Made by a program: the position numbers and the translations under genes. Source: Mimachlamys varia (lineage: Eukaryota; Mollusca; Bivalvia; Pectinida; Pectinidae). From it: DNA of 64,000 nt. Positions within the stretch are counted from its first letter, which is position 1, and the number at the start of each line of letters is the position of its first letter. The stretch lies in contig OX392534.1 of the NCBI GenBank assembly GCA_947623455.1, forward strand, positions 37,825,426 through 37,889,425, given 5' to 3'. The notes under the pieces were generated by a model. That model was not told the DNA's origin. It did not search any database and worked only from the letters and a program-made list of their open reading frames with translations. This document shows, in pieces, positions 10,108-22,839 of this stretch.

Positions 10108-11995
10108 GACTACGTATCTGGGGCTTAGTGTGACTACGTATCTGGGGCTCAGTGTGACTACATATCTGGGGCTCAGTGTGACTACGTATCTGGGCTCAGT
10201 CTGACAACGTATCTGGGGCTCAGTGTGACATCATATCTGGGGATCAGTCAGACTACGTATCTTGGGCTCAGTGTGACTACGTATCTGGGGCTCAGTGTGA
10301 CTACGTATCTGGGGCTCAGTGTGACTACATATCTGGGGCCCAGTGTGACTAAGTATCTTGGGCTCAGTGTGACTACATATCTGGGGCTCAGTGTGACTAC
10401 ATATCTGGGGCTCAGTGTGACTACGTATCTAGGCTCAGTGTGACTACATATCTGGGGCTCAGTGTGACTACATATCTGGGCTCAGTGTGACTACATATCT
10501 GGGGCTCAGTCAGACTACGTATCTGGGGCTCAGTGTGACTACATATCTGGGGCTCAGTGTGACTACATATCTGGGGCTCAGTGTGACTACGTATCTGGGG
10601 CTCAGTGTGACTACGTATCTGGGGCTCAGTGTGACTACGTATCTGGGGCTTAGTGTGACTACGTATCTGGGGCTCAGTGTGACTACATATCTGGGGCTCA
10701 GTGTGACTACGTATCTGGGGCTCCGTCAGACTACATATCTGGGGCTAAGTGTGACTACGTATCTGGTGCTCAGTGTGACTACATATCTGGGGCTCAGTGT
10801 GACTACATATCTGGGGCTCAGTGTGACTACATATCTGGGCTCAGTGTGACTACATATCTGGGGCTCAGTCAGACTACGTATCTGGGGCTCAGTGTGACTA
10901 CATATCTGGGGCTCAGTGTGACTACATATCTGGGGCTCAGTGTGACTACGTATCTGGGGCTCAGTGTGACTACGTATCTGGGGCTCAGTGTGACTACGTA
11001 TCTGGGGCTTAGTGTGACTACGTATCTGGGGCTCAGTGTGACTACATATCTGGGGCTCAGTGTGACTACATATCTGGGGCTCAGTGTGACTACATATCTG
11101 GTGCTCAGTGTGACTACATATCTGGTGCTTAGTGTGACTACATATCTGGGGCTCAGTGTGACTACATATCTGGGGCTCAGTGTGACTACATATCTGGGGC
11201 TCAGTGTGACTATGTATCTGGGGCTCAGTGTGACTACATATCTGGTGCTCAGTGTGACTACGTATCTGGGGCTCAGTGTGACAACATATCTGGTGCTAAG
11301 TGTGACTACATATCTGGTGCTTAGTGTGACTACATATCTGGGGCTCAGTGTGACTACATATCTGGGGCTCAGTGTGACTACATATCTGGGGCTCAGTGTG
11401 ACTACGTATCTGGTGCTCAGTGTGACTACATATCTTGGGCTCAGTGTGACTACGTATCTGGTGCTTAGTGTGACTAAGTATCTGGGGCTCAGTGTGACTA
11501 CGTATCTGGGGCTCAGTGTGACTACATATCTGGGGCTCAGTGTGACTACGTATCTGGGGCTCAGTGTGACTACATATCTGGGGCTCAGTGTGACTACATA
11601 TCTGGTGCTCAGTGTGACTACGTATCTGGGGCTCAGTGTGACTACGTATCTGGGGCTCAGTGTGACTACGTATCTGGGGCTCAGTGTGACTACGTATCTG
11701 GGGTTCAGTGTGACTATGTATCTGGGGCTCAGTGTGACTATGTATCTGGGGCTCAGTGTGACTACGTATCTGGGGCTCAGTGTGACTACGTATCTGGGGC
11801 ACAGTGTGACTATGTATCTGGGGCTCAGTGTGACTACATATCTGGGGCTCAGTGTGACTACATATCTGGGGCTCAGTGTGACTACGTATCTGGGGCTCAG
11901 TGTGACTACATATCTGGGGCTCAGTGTGACTACATATCTGGAGCTCAGTGTGACTACGTATCTGGGGCTCAGTGTGACTACGTATCTGGGGCTCA
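10108..11995. repeat. 24-bp minisatellite, about 79 units
   Basis: The unit is GACTACGTATCTGGGGCTCA plus GTGT. Several 23-bp units (TCTGGGCTCA instead of TCTGGGGCTCA) break the frame. The commonest variation is at the CpG of TACGTA, which also appears as TACATA and TATGTA. A block of at least 190 bp starting near 10460 is repeated with the same variant order 359 bp downstream. Frames of up to 389 codons are open on both strands and are repeat by-products. Confidence 0.95.
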
Positions 11996-13500
11996 ATCCA
12001 ACATACATTCTATGAGTTTAGGGTAAGGTAACTTGTAATCTTTGATCACTTACTATATTTCATATGAGAAAACCCACAGCCTCTTCATGTTGCATTGACC
12101 TTTCCACCTCGAGGAGAAATCCAACATTTACCATTGTCTGAAGAGTCGTTACGGCACGTGTCAGTAAAATGTCAGACATTTCGATTGATACACCAACCTT
12201 TGGAGGGAGAAAACAACAGATATTAAAAAGTGCTACCAGCTCAGCTTGATTAGATATTTGAGTCCGATTTGTTCCTTTTTCAACGTGACTTGATATTTGA
12301 GTCGTTTTCTCTAAGTAGATTGTACTTTAGTTCTCCTATTTTATTGTAGATCAGAATGTCACATTATGATTAATATGTCATAAAAAGTCAAAGTAAGCCG
12401 TTATGGAAAGTGTGGGGGATCACCAGTCATAACATATTGTGTGACCTCCGATTTCATTCTTTTACATAACTAGACCAGATTGAACTTTTTTGGTCCCAAC
12501 AAAGCAGTAATGGGAGACCTATATAATCAGCGCACCTTTACTTTGGAGATAGATATTTATGAGGAATATGAGTTGGATTTATGTTCCTCATGAATCGTGT
12601 CGGTGAATTAAATTAATTATCAGCACGCCATATAAAGATAATCTGACCGTGATGCCGTAAAGATACCTGTTAGCAATATTTCAAAGGATTTACCTCTATC
12701 TGGTTTCGTATCGGAATTGAGACGTTTGCGATAATGCTTCTGTATTGTTCTAAATTTTATGGCATGATGAAATAATCTGATGTTCCACGGAGAGTGCTGC
12801 CGATTCCATAGAAAGGAAGTCAGGTCCATATCCTATTTTCATTTACCATGCAACCATCCTTTAATGCGGGACTTTGTTTCCGAACACGGAACAGGTTCCT
12901 GACTAATCATATACTTCCTGGACCCAGTGGTCGTGTTCAATAGGGAGGCTTAATTAGGAAATTTATGTACACTACAAAACACGGCACTTTCCTGTGTACC
13001 TGACAAGGTCTCGTGCAGCGTGCTGTACGAGGGAATAGGGAACACGAACACATTCAGGATTCAGATGTTCCCGTTTTTATTGGACCAATGAGAAGCGAGA
13101 CTTAGCTACCTGTACAGGTGACTTTGCATGTTGTTCATCGGAGTGCGTGCACGAATTTGTTATCATGCGATGATCAGTATATGGGAAGGACAGGATAATC
13201 AGACATACCAGCATTAGGCATTCTCCGCTCCAGATGTACATCATCCTGTAGAAAATGTAGGATTTGTTTGTTAAACTTTTCTCATGGGTAATTCTTTCAT
13301 GAAGGCTGTTGATTGGGGTGTGGAGTATTAAGCCACTGCACACTGATGTGTAATGCTACTTAGAGGTTAGGGTGGGGGTGGGGAGATGCTTGTCAACCTT
13401 TGTTGAGTAGAGTTTAAAATGCAACTTGAGATCATGAGATCGTTTTACCTGATTATTAAAAAGCAAAAAATGTAACAATGTTTTAAACCTAGTCTAATTA
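11996..13500. other. Unique non-coding stretch
   Basis: No exon, RNA gene or repeat recognised. Short minus frames (12620-12829, 13077-13343) show no family features. The base composition is slightly less A+T-rich than in the flanks. Confidence 0.4.
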
Positions 13501-13502
13501 TA

Positions 13503-13870
13503 TTGGTGTCATATGACATGTGTCCATAGAGGCTGTTGTCATATGACATGTGTCCATAGAGGCTTGTGTCATATGACATGTGTCCATAGAGGTTGGTGTC
13601 ATATAACATATGTCCATAGAGGTTGGTGTCATATGCCACCATATGTCCATAGATATTGCTGTATTATGACATTATATATATAGGTGTCCATACAGGCTTG
13701 CTTGTGTATGGTGGCATTAGGTATGTGTCCATATTGTGAAGTATCACATATGTCCATAGAGACTTTGATATATGATGTAATGTGACCATGGAACCAGATG
13801 TAATATACATTATATGTCTATGGATGATTTTGCTATACCATGTCATGTGTCCATAGAGGCTGGTGTTAGT
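13503..13870. repeat. Degenerate 30-bp tandem repeat
   Basis: The unit is close to GACATGTGTCCATAGAGGCT plus TGTGTCATAT. The first five units are well conserved, and units after about 13640 diverge and vary in length. The minus-strand YDTNLYGHMS peptide repeat is a by-product. Confidence 0.8.
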
Positions 13871-15290
13871 ATGACATTATGGCTGTGTATTGTGTAATAT
13901 CATTGGCCATACACGTTTTTTCTTCATATGTTTAAAAATTCAGGAATGTTACAAATGTTAAAAAACTATGAATTCATTATTTTTGAATATTTTGCTAAAT
14001 TTGAAATGAATATAAAGTGCATTTTGAGAAATACTGACAATAAAAAGCATCTCTTGTTTGAGTTATTTTTGATGACATTGTTTTAATTGTCTGGGAATTT
14101 AATTGTATTGGTCATATAATGTCAGTGGAGTTAGGAAACAAATCTGCCTGTCAGATTTTATAATGATCAATACATTTTACATTGGATGGATATGGTTTTG
14201 ATTTTGTTTGCTCTCAAATCTGAAGCAATTAAATCCTGATAAAAAAATAATGAAATTTCTCTTGGTGGTATTCGTATCCATCATTCTCCTAGATTTTGCG
14301 GGATTAGTTCTATAATTAAACGCGGAATCATCGACTACAGCTGGAGGAACATCAGATGTGCAAAACGGCAAAAGGATGTCGTGAATGATAGTAAGCTGTC
14401 GTGCAACACGAGAGAATTAAAATACGATAACGGTTTTTGCACAACAATCAAAATCAATCACTCTAGATGAATGACAGAGTTCAAAACCAAATGTAATCCG
14501 ATCAGAAATTAAAAGGTTTTTTGTGAGATCTTTCAATTTACGAAATGAAGCTCTGTACAGTTTGCATGTTAAAATCACAATCTTCCAGTGTCCCATCTTT
14601 TGTAGAATTTTTAGCGATGGTCTGTCGATTGCTCTTTATTGTTAGCAAAGACAAATGTTAAAAGAATTTGTTCTCCTTTTTAAAGGGTCAAAGATTTGGG
14701 GAACAATTCCATGATATATAGATGTGGGTTTGGATAAATTGTAAATATTATTCCAAAATGCAGACTTGAGGGCATGGATACAAAAAATGCTTCAATGAAT
14801 TAAACCAATAATGCATTCTTTTAATCGTGTAAAATTAATGCACGTCCAAGGTTTTGCGACACAATCTTCGATACATTTAGTAATCACGCCTTTGTACTTT
14901 CAACACTCCTCACTTTGATTTGTCACCGTTCTCTCACTGGATCAAGACATCTAACAATAAATTCCTGATTTTTGTCCCTGAGCAGGACAACACGTGGGAA
15001 TCTCTCCTACAGGATGAAACAGAAGCTGAGGATGAGCTTAATGTTATTTACTCCGTTACCAGATACATTGTACTTTCATCCCCCCCCCCCCCCTAATCTA
15101 GTCGTTTATCTCACTGATCACGACTAATAGAAAATAAGTGCTCAGCAGGTGACAGGGTTTACGTTTCGTTTGATTTCTGTTTATTAAATTGACCCGAGGG
15201 AAGAAGGCGGGGCAGAAATTGAAAAAGAAATGTTTAACTTGATGTTAGCACCCAATAAGGAAATAGAAAATGTCATTATAAGCAATTAGT
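13871..15290. other. Non-coding stretch
   Basis: A+T-rich with no recognisable gene. A run of about 14 C residues lies near 15080. No tandem or inverted repeat of note. Confidence 0.4.
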
Positions 15291-15600
15291 TGGGCTGAGC
15301 GTGGAGGAGTTCGTGAATGAGACTACCTACGTGTAGTAGGGCCTGGCCATAAGTATGTAGTGGAGTGTGGCTCAGCGCCTCACAAGACTCTCATTGGTTG
15401 GATAGAAGATACGGAGATGTGTACAGCTATCAGCTCACACTACCGAGATGTTATTATGAGGCGGGACAGAATACCCACACAGTAGTTTTCCTGCTCTCTT
15501 CCTATCAGACTTGTTGTTATGGATTTTACTTCAGCACCTGACGTGTATATACTTACAACAGCTACTACTACTACTACTACTAGGCCAGAAAGGTAAACTA
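15290..15600 (+). promoter_or_regulatory. Possible promoter and 5' exon (weak)
   Basis: The segment is less A+T-rich than its flanks. It has an inverted CCAAT word (ATTGG, about 15393) and, about 130 bp on, an ATG at 15519 opening a 25-codon frame (MDFTSAPDVYIL..., with a run of ACT codons). A fair splice donor, GAAAG|GTAAAC (15589-15598), lies just before the stop. This could be a leading exon of a transcript continuing to the right, perhaps towards the receptor gene on the same strand 22 kb away. Each element alone occurs often by chance. Confidence 0.2.
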
Positions 15601-16850
15601 CCTATACACAGCAGTGTGTGAGCTCGTTAAGGTGTATCACAGGTACATTGTTATCGGATGTGTACTGTAATTAAAGTAACGTTACCATTCACACTGTAAC
15701 CTGTCTGCCTCCCGATATCTTAGGAAATACGATTACAGGTAAATATCTTATCCTATAAAGTGTGGTGATAGATTTACCTGTTGTCTCCGGGATGTTTTTA
15801 TCTTGTGTAACCAGACAATTCTGACCATGTGTTTTACAATTTGGGATTAATATTTATACTTTTACAGTATTTTAACGACTTGTACCCACAGGTAAGTGTC
15901 CCTGACCAAGGCTATAGAATCTACTCTAACAGATAAATGTGTGATTGATATGATAATAGTTTTTACTTTGTCGATGCAGTCGTTACAAAAGTCGTACTCG
16001 TAATTTAGTTTCTTTTTTACAACTGACGAGCTTAAAAACATCTATATGATAAAATATACCAGGTGTAACATTGTACATTATAAAAAACATCTGTATATTC
16101 AGATAAAGATATTCAGAGACTATCTATTAGGGAAAGAAAACAAACTATTCAATATTACATTATATAGCCAGTAAAACACCCAGGTTTATACCATTTGTAA
16201 GAATATACTTTTAACAGTTAAAAATGAATTTTAGACGAAAGTTGATTTTGGCCATTAATTACAATGTACGTGGTTTATGATTATTAATGAAAATTTTACT
16301 TTTTATGGGTATTTTAGATGTATTTCTTAACTCTCAGAATCTCAGCATTACAAATAGAACTAATATATGAAAAACTATCAAAAATATCTTTTAAATTAAG
16401 TTATATCTATTAATACTATAGAAATATTTCTTTTCAAAATAATTGTTTTAAATATGAAGAAAAAAGGATAAAAAAATGTGTCCATGTGTATGTTATTTCA
16501 GCATGAAATAAAAAGCTATAAAACTGCTCCAGTTTTGTTGTCAAAAATCTTAGGTATTAGGTTGCAAAATTACTTACGTATTCAGTTCATACGTCCTATG
16601 TAATTTCAGAATTGTTTTGAAAGAAGTGGATATTTAACACTTTTTTCAAAACTGTTATTTGATGCATCAAGAGAATGATGTGTGAATTGTATAGATTTGT
16701 AGACATGTACATCAGTCAATTGAAGCTATAGTTAAAAAAATTGTACAAACTACTTAGGTTTGTGTGTGTAACATAATCGTGAGTTATAGGTGCCCCGACA
16801 AAAGTCCTTAATAGATAATTATGTAATACAGATAAAGAAGATATGGAGCA
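15601..16850. other. A+T-rich non-coding stretch
   Basis: No gene or repeat recognised. Confidence 0.4.
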
Positions 16851-16851
16851 A

Positions 16852-17812
16852 GGTGGCCACCTGGCTATAGTGACTTTATCAATAGTTACCTGTATATTGT
16901 GGCCACCTGGCTATAATGACTACCTGTATATTGTGGCCACCTGGCTATAATGACTATCAATAGTTACCTGTGTATTGGGGTCACCTGGCTATAGTGACTT
17001 TATCAATAGTTAACTGTATATTGTGGCCACCTGGCTATATAGCAACTTTATCAATAGTTACCTGTATATTGTGGCCACCTGGCTATACCAACTTTATCAA
17101 TAGCTACCTGTTTGTTGTGGCCACCTGGCTATAGCAACTTTATCAATAGTTACCTGTGTATTTTGGCCACCTGGCCGAAGTGTTTATCAATATTTACCTG
17201 TGTATTGTGGCCACCTGGCTATAGTGACTTTATCAATAGTTACCTGTGTATTTTGTCCACCTTGCCACAGTGTTTATCAATAGTTACCTGTATATTGTGA
17301 TCACCAGGTTATAATGACTATCAATAGTTACCTGTATATTGTGGCCACCTGGCTATAGTGACTTTATCAATAGTTACCTGTGTATTGTGGCAACCTTGCT
17401 ATAGTGACTTTATCAATAGTTACCTGTATATTGTGGCCACCTGGCTATAATGACTATCAATAGTTACCTGTATATTGTGGCCACCTGGCTATAGTGACTT
17501 AATCAATAGTTACCTGTATATTGTGGCCACCTGGCTATAGCAACTTTATCAATAGTTACCTGTATATTGTGGCCACCTGGCTATAATGACTATCAATAGT
17601 TATCTGTGTATTGTGGCCACCTGGCTATAGTGACTTTATCAATAGTTACCTGTGTATTGTGGCCACCTGGCCAGTGATTATCAATATTTACCTGTATGTT
17701 GTGGCCACCTGGCTATAGCGACTGTCAATAGCTACCTGTATATTGTAATCACCTTGCTACAATAAAGGTATCAGTTATGATTTGTCTGTAGGGGTCACCT
17801 GGCTATCATAGT
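16852..17812. repeat. About 46-bp minisatellite, about 22 units
   Basis: The unit consists of TATCAATAGTTACCTGTATA, TTGTGGCCACCTGGCTATAG and TGACTT. Unit length varies (about 32 to 49 bp) because parts of TAGTGACTTTATCAATAGT are missing in some units. GTGGCCAC is a perfect palindrome and CACCTG an E-box. The last units are diverged. Confidence 0.9.
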
Positions 17813-20225
17813 GGCTGTTTTCAGATTTGATAGTCAGTAGTTCTTACTTACTCAGATCAATAATGATATCATATATTGCATTTCTCATTGAGAGCGAGAC
17901 ATTAATTCAATCCATTAACATATGAATAGATCCTAAAACTGATAAAGTATTTCTCCTTATTCAAAATATACAGTACTAAGGCAGGGTCATTGACCAGGGA
18001 GCAGTGGCCACAGAAACCACCCCTAGTAAAACCATTCCTGTTTCATTCTGTTTGACATGATGTGATAGGACAGCTCCGTATTTTTTGGCACGGTGGTTGG
18101 AGCATGCTTCAGATTTAAAAACAACTGCCAGAGAATGTCCCTGAAATATAGCCCAGTTTCTCGACAGACAACAAGAGGCAAACTTTCAGAACAAGATCGC
18201 AATCATTGATAGTTTCTTGTTCCCTGTCTATCTAAAATGACATGCCGTCTAGGATCAGGTGATAGCAGGTTTATAAGAAAAGCACTTCCGTAAACATCTA
18301 TCTGTTGACGAGGACTAGTGACCGGTGCAAATACGAGCCATTGATTGAGCCGAGGGCTATGGTTCAGGTCCAGATGTAGTCAGTTTCTTCTTCACTAAAT
18401 GATGTAAATTAGTTCTGATGTCAATCCTTGTCACTTGGTAATTGGATCAGCATGGTGTGTGTTGTAATTTACACAAATAATGTGTACGAAGGTCAGGAAG
18501 GTAGAGACATCGTAAGCCATTGCCGTCCTTAGTTTTGTCAGGTGTTAAAAAAAAAACATTGTTGATGAAGTTACTGGCATTTTCTCTATATTTATTGAAA
18601 GTGGGCCTTTATTAGGAGTTAGAATATTTAGAATTTAGTTCAACTTGTGCTACAAGAAAGTACTGTCGCAATAAATACCATTTTTGGTAACGTAGAGTTT
18701 GTAGACTCCTTGCCTTATAATTAAGATGTCTGGAGATAAAATGTTTTCGGCAGAGGTGTTTTTATGAAAAACTAAATCAAGATAAACAAATTTATTTTTT
18801 ACTTTAAATCATTGCTTTAATATTGGGGGAGCAACTTCGAGTCAGAATACCGCCAAATGTATTGGCTCTCGGGCATGCTCAACTGTATTTCATACAGGAC
18901 CGAGACCTATTATTTATCAGTGGACGTGGATCTGATGTGACTGTCAGCCGTCACTGGGTTACACTGGTCGTGACAAAACACATGAATATGTCTACAGAAT
19001 CCAGGCTAAATTTATATTCATAAAACTATCCACTGCAAATAGAACTTGGTAGACCTTAAAGACTTTCCGTTAATATCCATTTCAAAGCATTTGGTTCAAA
19101 TTCAAACGAGGGCTCACTTTGGGTATTTGACATTCATTAAAAGCATTATACACTTATCAAACATTAGATCATATCCTGTTTCAATGAGATTTGCCGTCAA
19201 GCTTGCTTACGATCAGAGAGATACAGTGAAGTATACCAGGGGTGTTCTTCACTCATGCTGGCAGTTACAGCTCATTAAAGCAGGAAATATATGCAGTATT
19301 ACTTTTAATGATGGTATTTCGCCATGATCACTTTCATATCTACATAAATAATACCAAAGGACCTTTGGCTACCATTATGAAAAATTTTTGTTTTGTTTTT
19401 TTTTTTCAGAAAAAAATATTTCTGTTGCTTTATTTATCAGGATTAAAATCCAAATATCATAAATTTGGTCTCGGTTTTGGAAAGTATCGCGAATATTGTT
19501 TCATAGAATTTAACACATGAGCTTTAATTTTGTATGTCTAATTGTGTAATTTGAAAACCTTATCTGTGATCAGTCATTCTACACCTATAGAATTATCGCA
19601 TAATTATTGTTGTCCGAAAGTACACTGATAGATTTACGTGCATTGTTTAGAAAAATATTGTAGAACTCAATGACCGTCAAGTCTATAATCTGTATAAGCT
19701 TGAATTAAATTCACTAAAATAACTGTGGGACTTAACTTTACGGTGATTGCCTTCGTGAGATCAAGTTGTTTATAGTTGAAGGTGTCGGGAGTTACCGATG
19801 GGAGGATTATCCTAAACGCCTTAAAGTGTCAAATCCACGATCTCTAGCACCTGTTAAATCTCGAGAACAATGTTTGAAAATGTAATTTCAGCTATAAGTG
19901 TTGTTTGATAAGAAATCTTTCAAGCCCAGTCTCTTAAAACCACTTCAGACTTGAACTAAAATAAGTGTTTTGATCATTCAACCTATTATGTTATTTTACT
20001 GTCAATGACTTTGAATGTTTTAATCTACCTTAACATATATTACCGTTTAAGATCCAATTTATTAAAAAAAATCTTCAAAGAACTATTAACTTCTGTATAT
20101 TGATAATGAAAGATTTTGAATTAAAGTTGTAACGTAACACACCTTGTTAAGTGTTAATAACTCGGAGACACAATTGTAACAGAGGAATTTGGTATTGATC
20201 CTGTACATGTTAGTGAGCACACTTG
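17813..20225. other. Unique non-coding stretch
   Basis: Three short plus frames (18823-19023, 19046-19327, 19242-19520) overlap in different frames and show no family motif. The last is driven by oligo-T (19390-19410). No RNA or repeat is recognised. Confidence 0.4.
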
Positions 20226-20228
20226 TTT

Positions 20229-20292
20229 TAATGATCTGGCTGACACAGGTCACTGGCTGTTAATGATCTGGCTGACATAGGTCACTGACCTC
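20229..20292. repeat. Short direct duplication
   Basis: TTAATGATCTGGCTGACA(C/T)AGGTCACTG occurs twice in tandem with a spacing of about 33 bp. Each copy contains AGGTCA. Confidence 0.7.
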
Positions 20293-20689
20293 TTCACTTA
20301 TGTTGAGAACACTCAGCTGCTGCAGGATGACCAGTAGCAATTAGTACTGACTGTACTGGCCGTGTGTGGGCTTTCTGTGTTGTAACATTGCTGTAGATAC
20401 AATGTGCTTTAGGTTACAAAACGGAGACTTAAAGTGACTCAGTTCGTTAGATATTTTGAATTACCTTGTATGATCACGTGCATTTGGTGGTCAGGTGCTG
20501 CATTCAGAATAATCCACTTGTATTTCACCATGGTGGCCGGGGTTTGATTTCCTGATAAGATACAAGCTAAAAGAATTTTTGGTTTTTTTTTTGTCATGTT
20601 ATAACTATTATCACATAACTAACTCGTTCATTCATGTCATACGGCCATTTAATAAATATGGTATTACACACATGTAATAACACTATTGT

Positions 20690-20740
20690 GACGTCATAAA
20701 CAAATGACGTCTTTATGACGTCTTTATGACGTCATATGAT
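20690..20740. promoter_or_regulatory. Cluster of CRE-like TGACGTC motifs
   Basis: Four TGACGTC words lie within 50 bp: two full palindromic TGACGTCA (about 20691 and 20728) and two TGACGTCT separated by TTA. TGACGTCA is the consensus for CREB/ATF-type bZIP factors. The cluster is 110 bp left of the foldback at 20853, so it may belong to a mobile element rather than to a host gene. Binding is inference. Confidence 0.5.
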
Positions 20741-20852
20741 TGTCCTGGTAGAGAAAATTGTTCCGTCAAAGAAGAAATTTGCCTTTCTTATAGAGAATGA
20801 ATATAAGAGTTTTGGTATATTTCTTATAAATATAATTTATGTGATAAATAGA

Positions 20853-20998
20853 ATCTTACACTTGTGTCAATGTAATATGGAATTAATTAAACTCGTTAAA
20901 TAATTTAATATGTCACTCGCCTAAAGGCTTCAATGTGACATATTGAATTATTGAACTCGTTTAATAAATTCCATATTATGTCGACACTCGTGTAAAAT
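20853..20998. mobile_element. Foldback element, about 60-bp arms
   Basis: The left arm (about 20855-20916, CTTACACTTGTGTCAATGTA to TTTAATATGTCAC) is complementary to the right arm (about 20935-20997), for example TAATATGGAATTAATTAAAC against the complement of GTTTAATAAATTCCATATTA. The loop is about 18 bp (TCGCCTAAAGGCTTCAAT), itself with an inner AAAGGCTT-like stem. There is no coding capacity. It looks like a foldback-type MITE or the end of a larger element including the TGACGTCA cluster at 20690. Confidence 0.8.
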
Positions 20999-21064
20999 CC
21001 TCTATATAGTAGCTCAGTAGAGTTATTTCTACGATGGACAAAATTAAAATCAGCAATGTTTGGA

Positions 21065-21160
21065 CATGAAAAGGTATGGGATCACCTCCCTGACCATGTT
21101 GGGTATTCTCCAGGTACTCCAGTTTCCCGTCACATCAAGACCTACACATGCTTACATTAT
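21065..21160 (+). mobile_element. SINE body fragment
   Basis: GGGTATTCTCCAGGTACTCC and AGTTTCCCGTCACATCAAGAC are degenerate forms of the block seen on the minus strand at 1197-1220, followed by CCTACACATGCTTAC. The tRNA-like head is absent. This is probably a truncated SINE of the same broad group, here on the plus strand. Confidence 0.5.
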
Positions 21161-21369
21161 GGCTAACAACAGTGATTAATATTACTCATAAAAAGTTGTG
21201 TAATAATTTTTGTAAAATAAAAAAGTTCATATCTATATCCGTTGAAATTGATTTATCAAAAAATTTTGACTTGAGGGTTGATTTGAGGGTGTTGAATCAA
21301 TTCAGTAAATTTAAGACTCGTGATCATCACAGCAATAAATATTCTATCAGTATAACAAAAGTAAAACAT

Positions 21370-21524
21370 GTTTATAACGAGTATCTGGGGACCAAGGAAA
21401 TTAGTTTGTTGTAAGCATAGTTATTTATAGCACACAGATGATAGGGCGCATGGCGGAAATGAAAACCACTACGTTATAACAATGAATTTGTTGTAAGCGT
21501 GTTCTTTATAAATGTGTTTTACTG
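21370..21524. mobile_element. Right-hand fragment of a Tigger/pogo-like element
   Basis: The segment ends in TTTTACTG followed by TA (21521-21526). It contains TTATAACGAGTATCTGGGGA, CAAGGAAATTAGTTTGTTGT, GTTATAACAATGAATTTGTTGTAAGC and the complement of a CAGTAAAAC end. This pattern of repeated TTATAACGAA-like words ending in ACTG-TA is typical of Tigger-type mariner relatives. I cannot find the matching left end, so it is a fragment. Confidence 0.45.
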
Positions 21525-21529
21525 TAGTC

Positions 21530-22800
21530 AGAAACTGGACTTGTTAGATGATGACCTTGTATAGGCTATTACCATGCAATCACTCTATTCTTAAGAAAAG
21601 CTTAAGTTTTCCAGTGGTAGCCGTCAAGAACGTGTAAATCAGTAACGTGTCGAGTTTAACACACGGAATTGTTATTTTTACCCAAGTCAGGATAACCTCA
21701 AAAATTCCAATAAATCCTTGAAGACAACCATCGATCCAATCATAGATGGTGATGTTCTTGGCACGTTGACTGCAAAACGGCCCCATTTGTCCCGGTCTTT
21801 AATACGACACGGAGTTCTGGGAGGGCGTTCATCAGTATTGACTCCAATATAATTAGGTCATTTAAGCGAGAAACCGGCAGAAATTTACATTTTATGGGCT
21901 CTGCTGGTAAAACTGATTGAATTTCCCCAGTCGATTTTGTACATTATGGAATAAAACGAATTTCCAGGATTTCAGGAACTGTCCATATGGGTACAATTGA
22001 TGATCCAGGGAGAATCGGAGCTGTGTCTATGATACCCACAAAAACTCAGTAATATTATGGGAATTTTTCAATGCCAAAAGGAATTTTTCAACAACAAAAA
22101 TGAATTCTACTGTGCATTTTCTTCATGACTTGCTGCATGTTTTCATGGTTTTTCTGATAATTTGAAAATCAATTATCAATATGTTCTTTAACAGGAACTG
22201 TAGAATTATTGCCTGGACATTTTGTGGTTTAAGAGACGTGACCCAAGCAATAGCACTACATTATATTACCTCCAGCCTCTCTTTAATATGTTAATTGCGA
22301 GTGTGGGTAATTAGATAGAAAACTGTCACACGGCTTGCCTTTCCTACTGGTAGAAATGCACCTCCAGTATCAGAGAGGTACTGTCCAGTACCACATGACG
22401 GCGTATAAACGTGTAAATTGGTCCTGCTTGGGCAATTTGTCTGCGTTTGCGAGAGTGGCAGGTACATGTGGCCAATCGTTGGTACTGTAACATACCATCA
22501 TTATATTGTTTTAACGTGATGTATTGGTTTGTGGCACGAGCTATTGGTACGGGACGTCTACATTACGACCGTAACCTTGTGGTGTATTGACATAACAAAT
22601 TGACACACACAGGGGAAGTCTCAATTTCTCACACATGTAGTAATGGAAGTTTATTGGTATATCAGAAGTTATATTAGAAAACTGCAAAGGTTATAAAAAA
22701 TCACCAAATAAGACAAATGAGTTGTTTCCTGTTCCTCCTCTAGGCACTCGTTCATAGTCACCCTCTTTCCGACCCCTTTTCGCAGCCTTCATTTGTAACC
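21530..22800. other. Unique non-coding stretch
   Basis: No gene recognised. A 68-codon minus frame (21580-21786) has no supporting features. Confidence 0.4.
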
Positions 22801-22839
22801 ACGGGTGCTACTCCCTCTTCCTAACCCTCGTAACACCTC

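Noticed and set aside
10846..12015. Long open frames inside the 24-bp arrays (389 codons plus, 379 codons minus, and similar in the 26.7-kb array)
   Set aside because: Several frames on both strands are open at once because the unit length is a multiple of three and the unit lacks stops. There is no unique domain, signal or start context.
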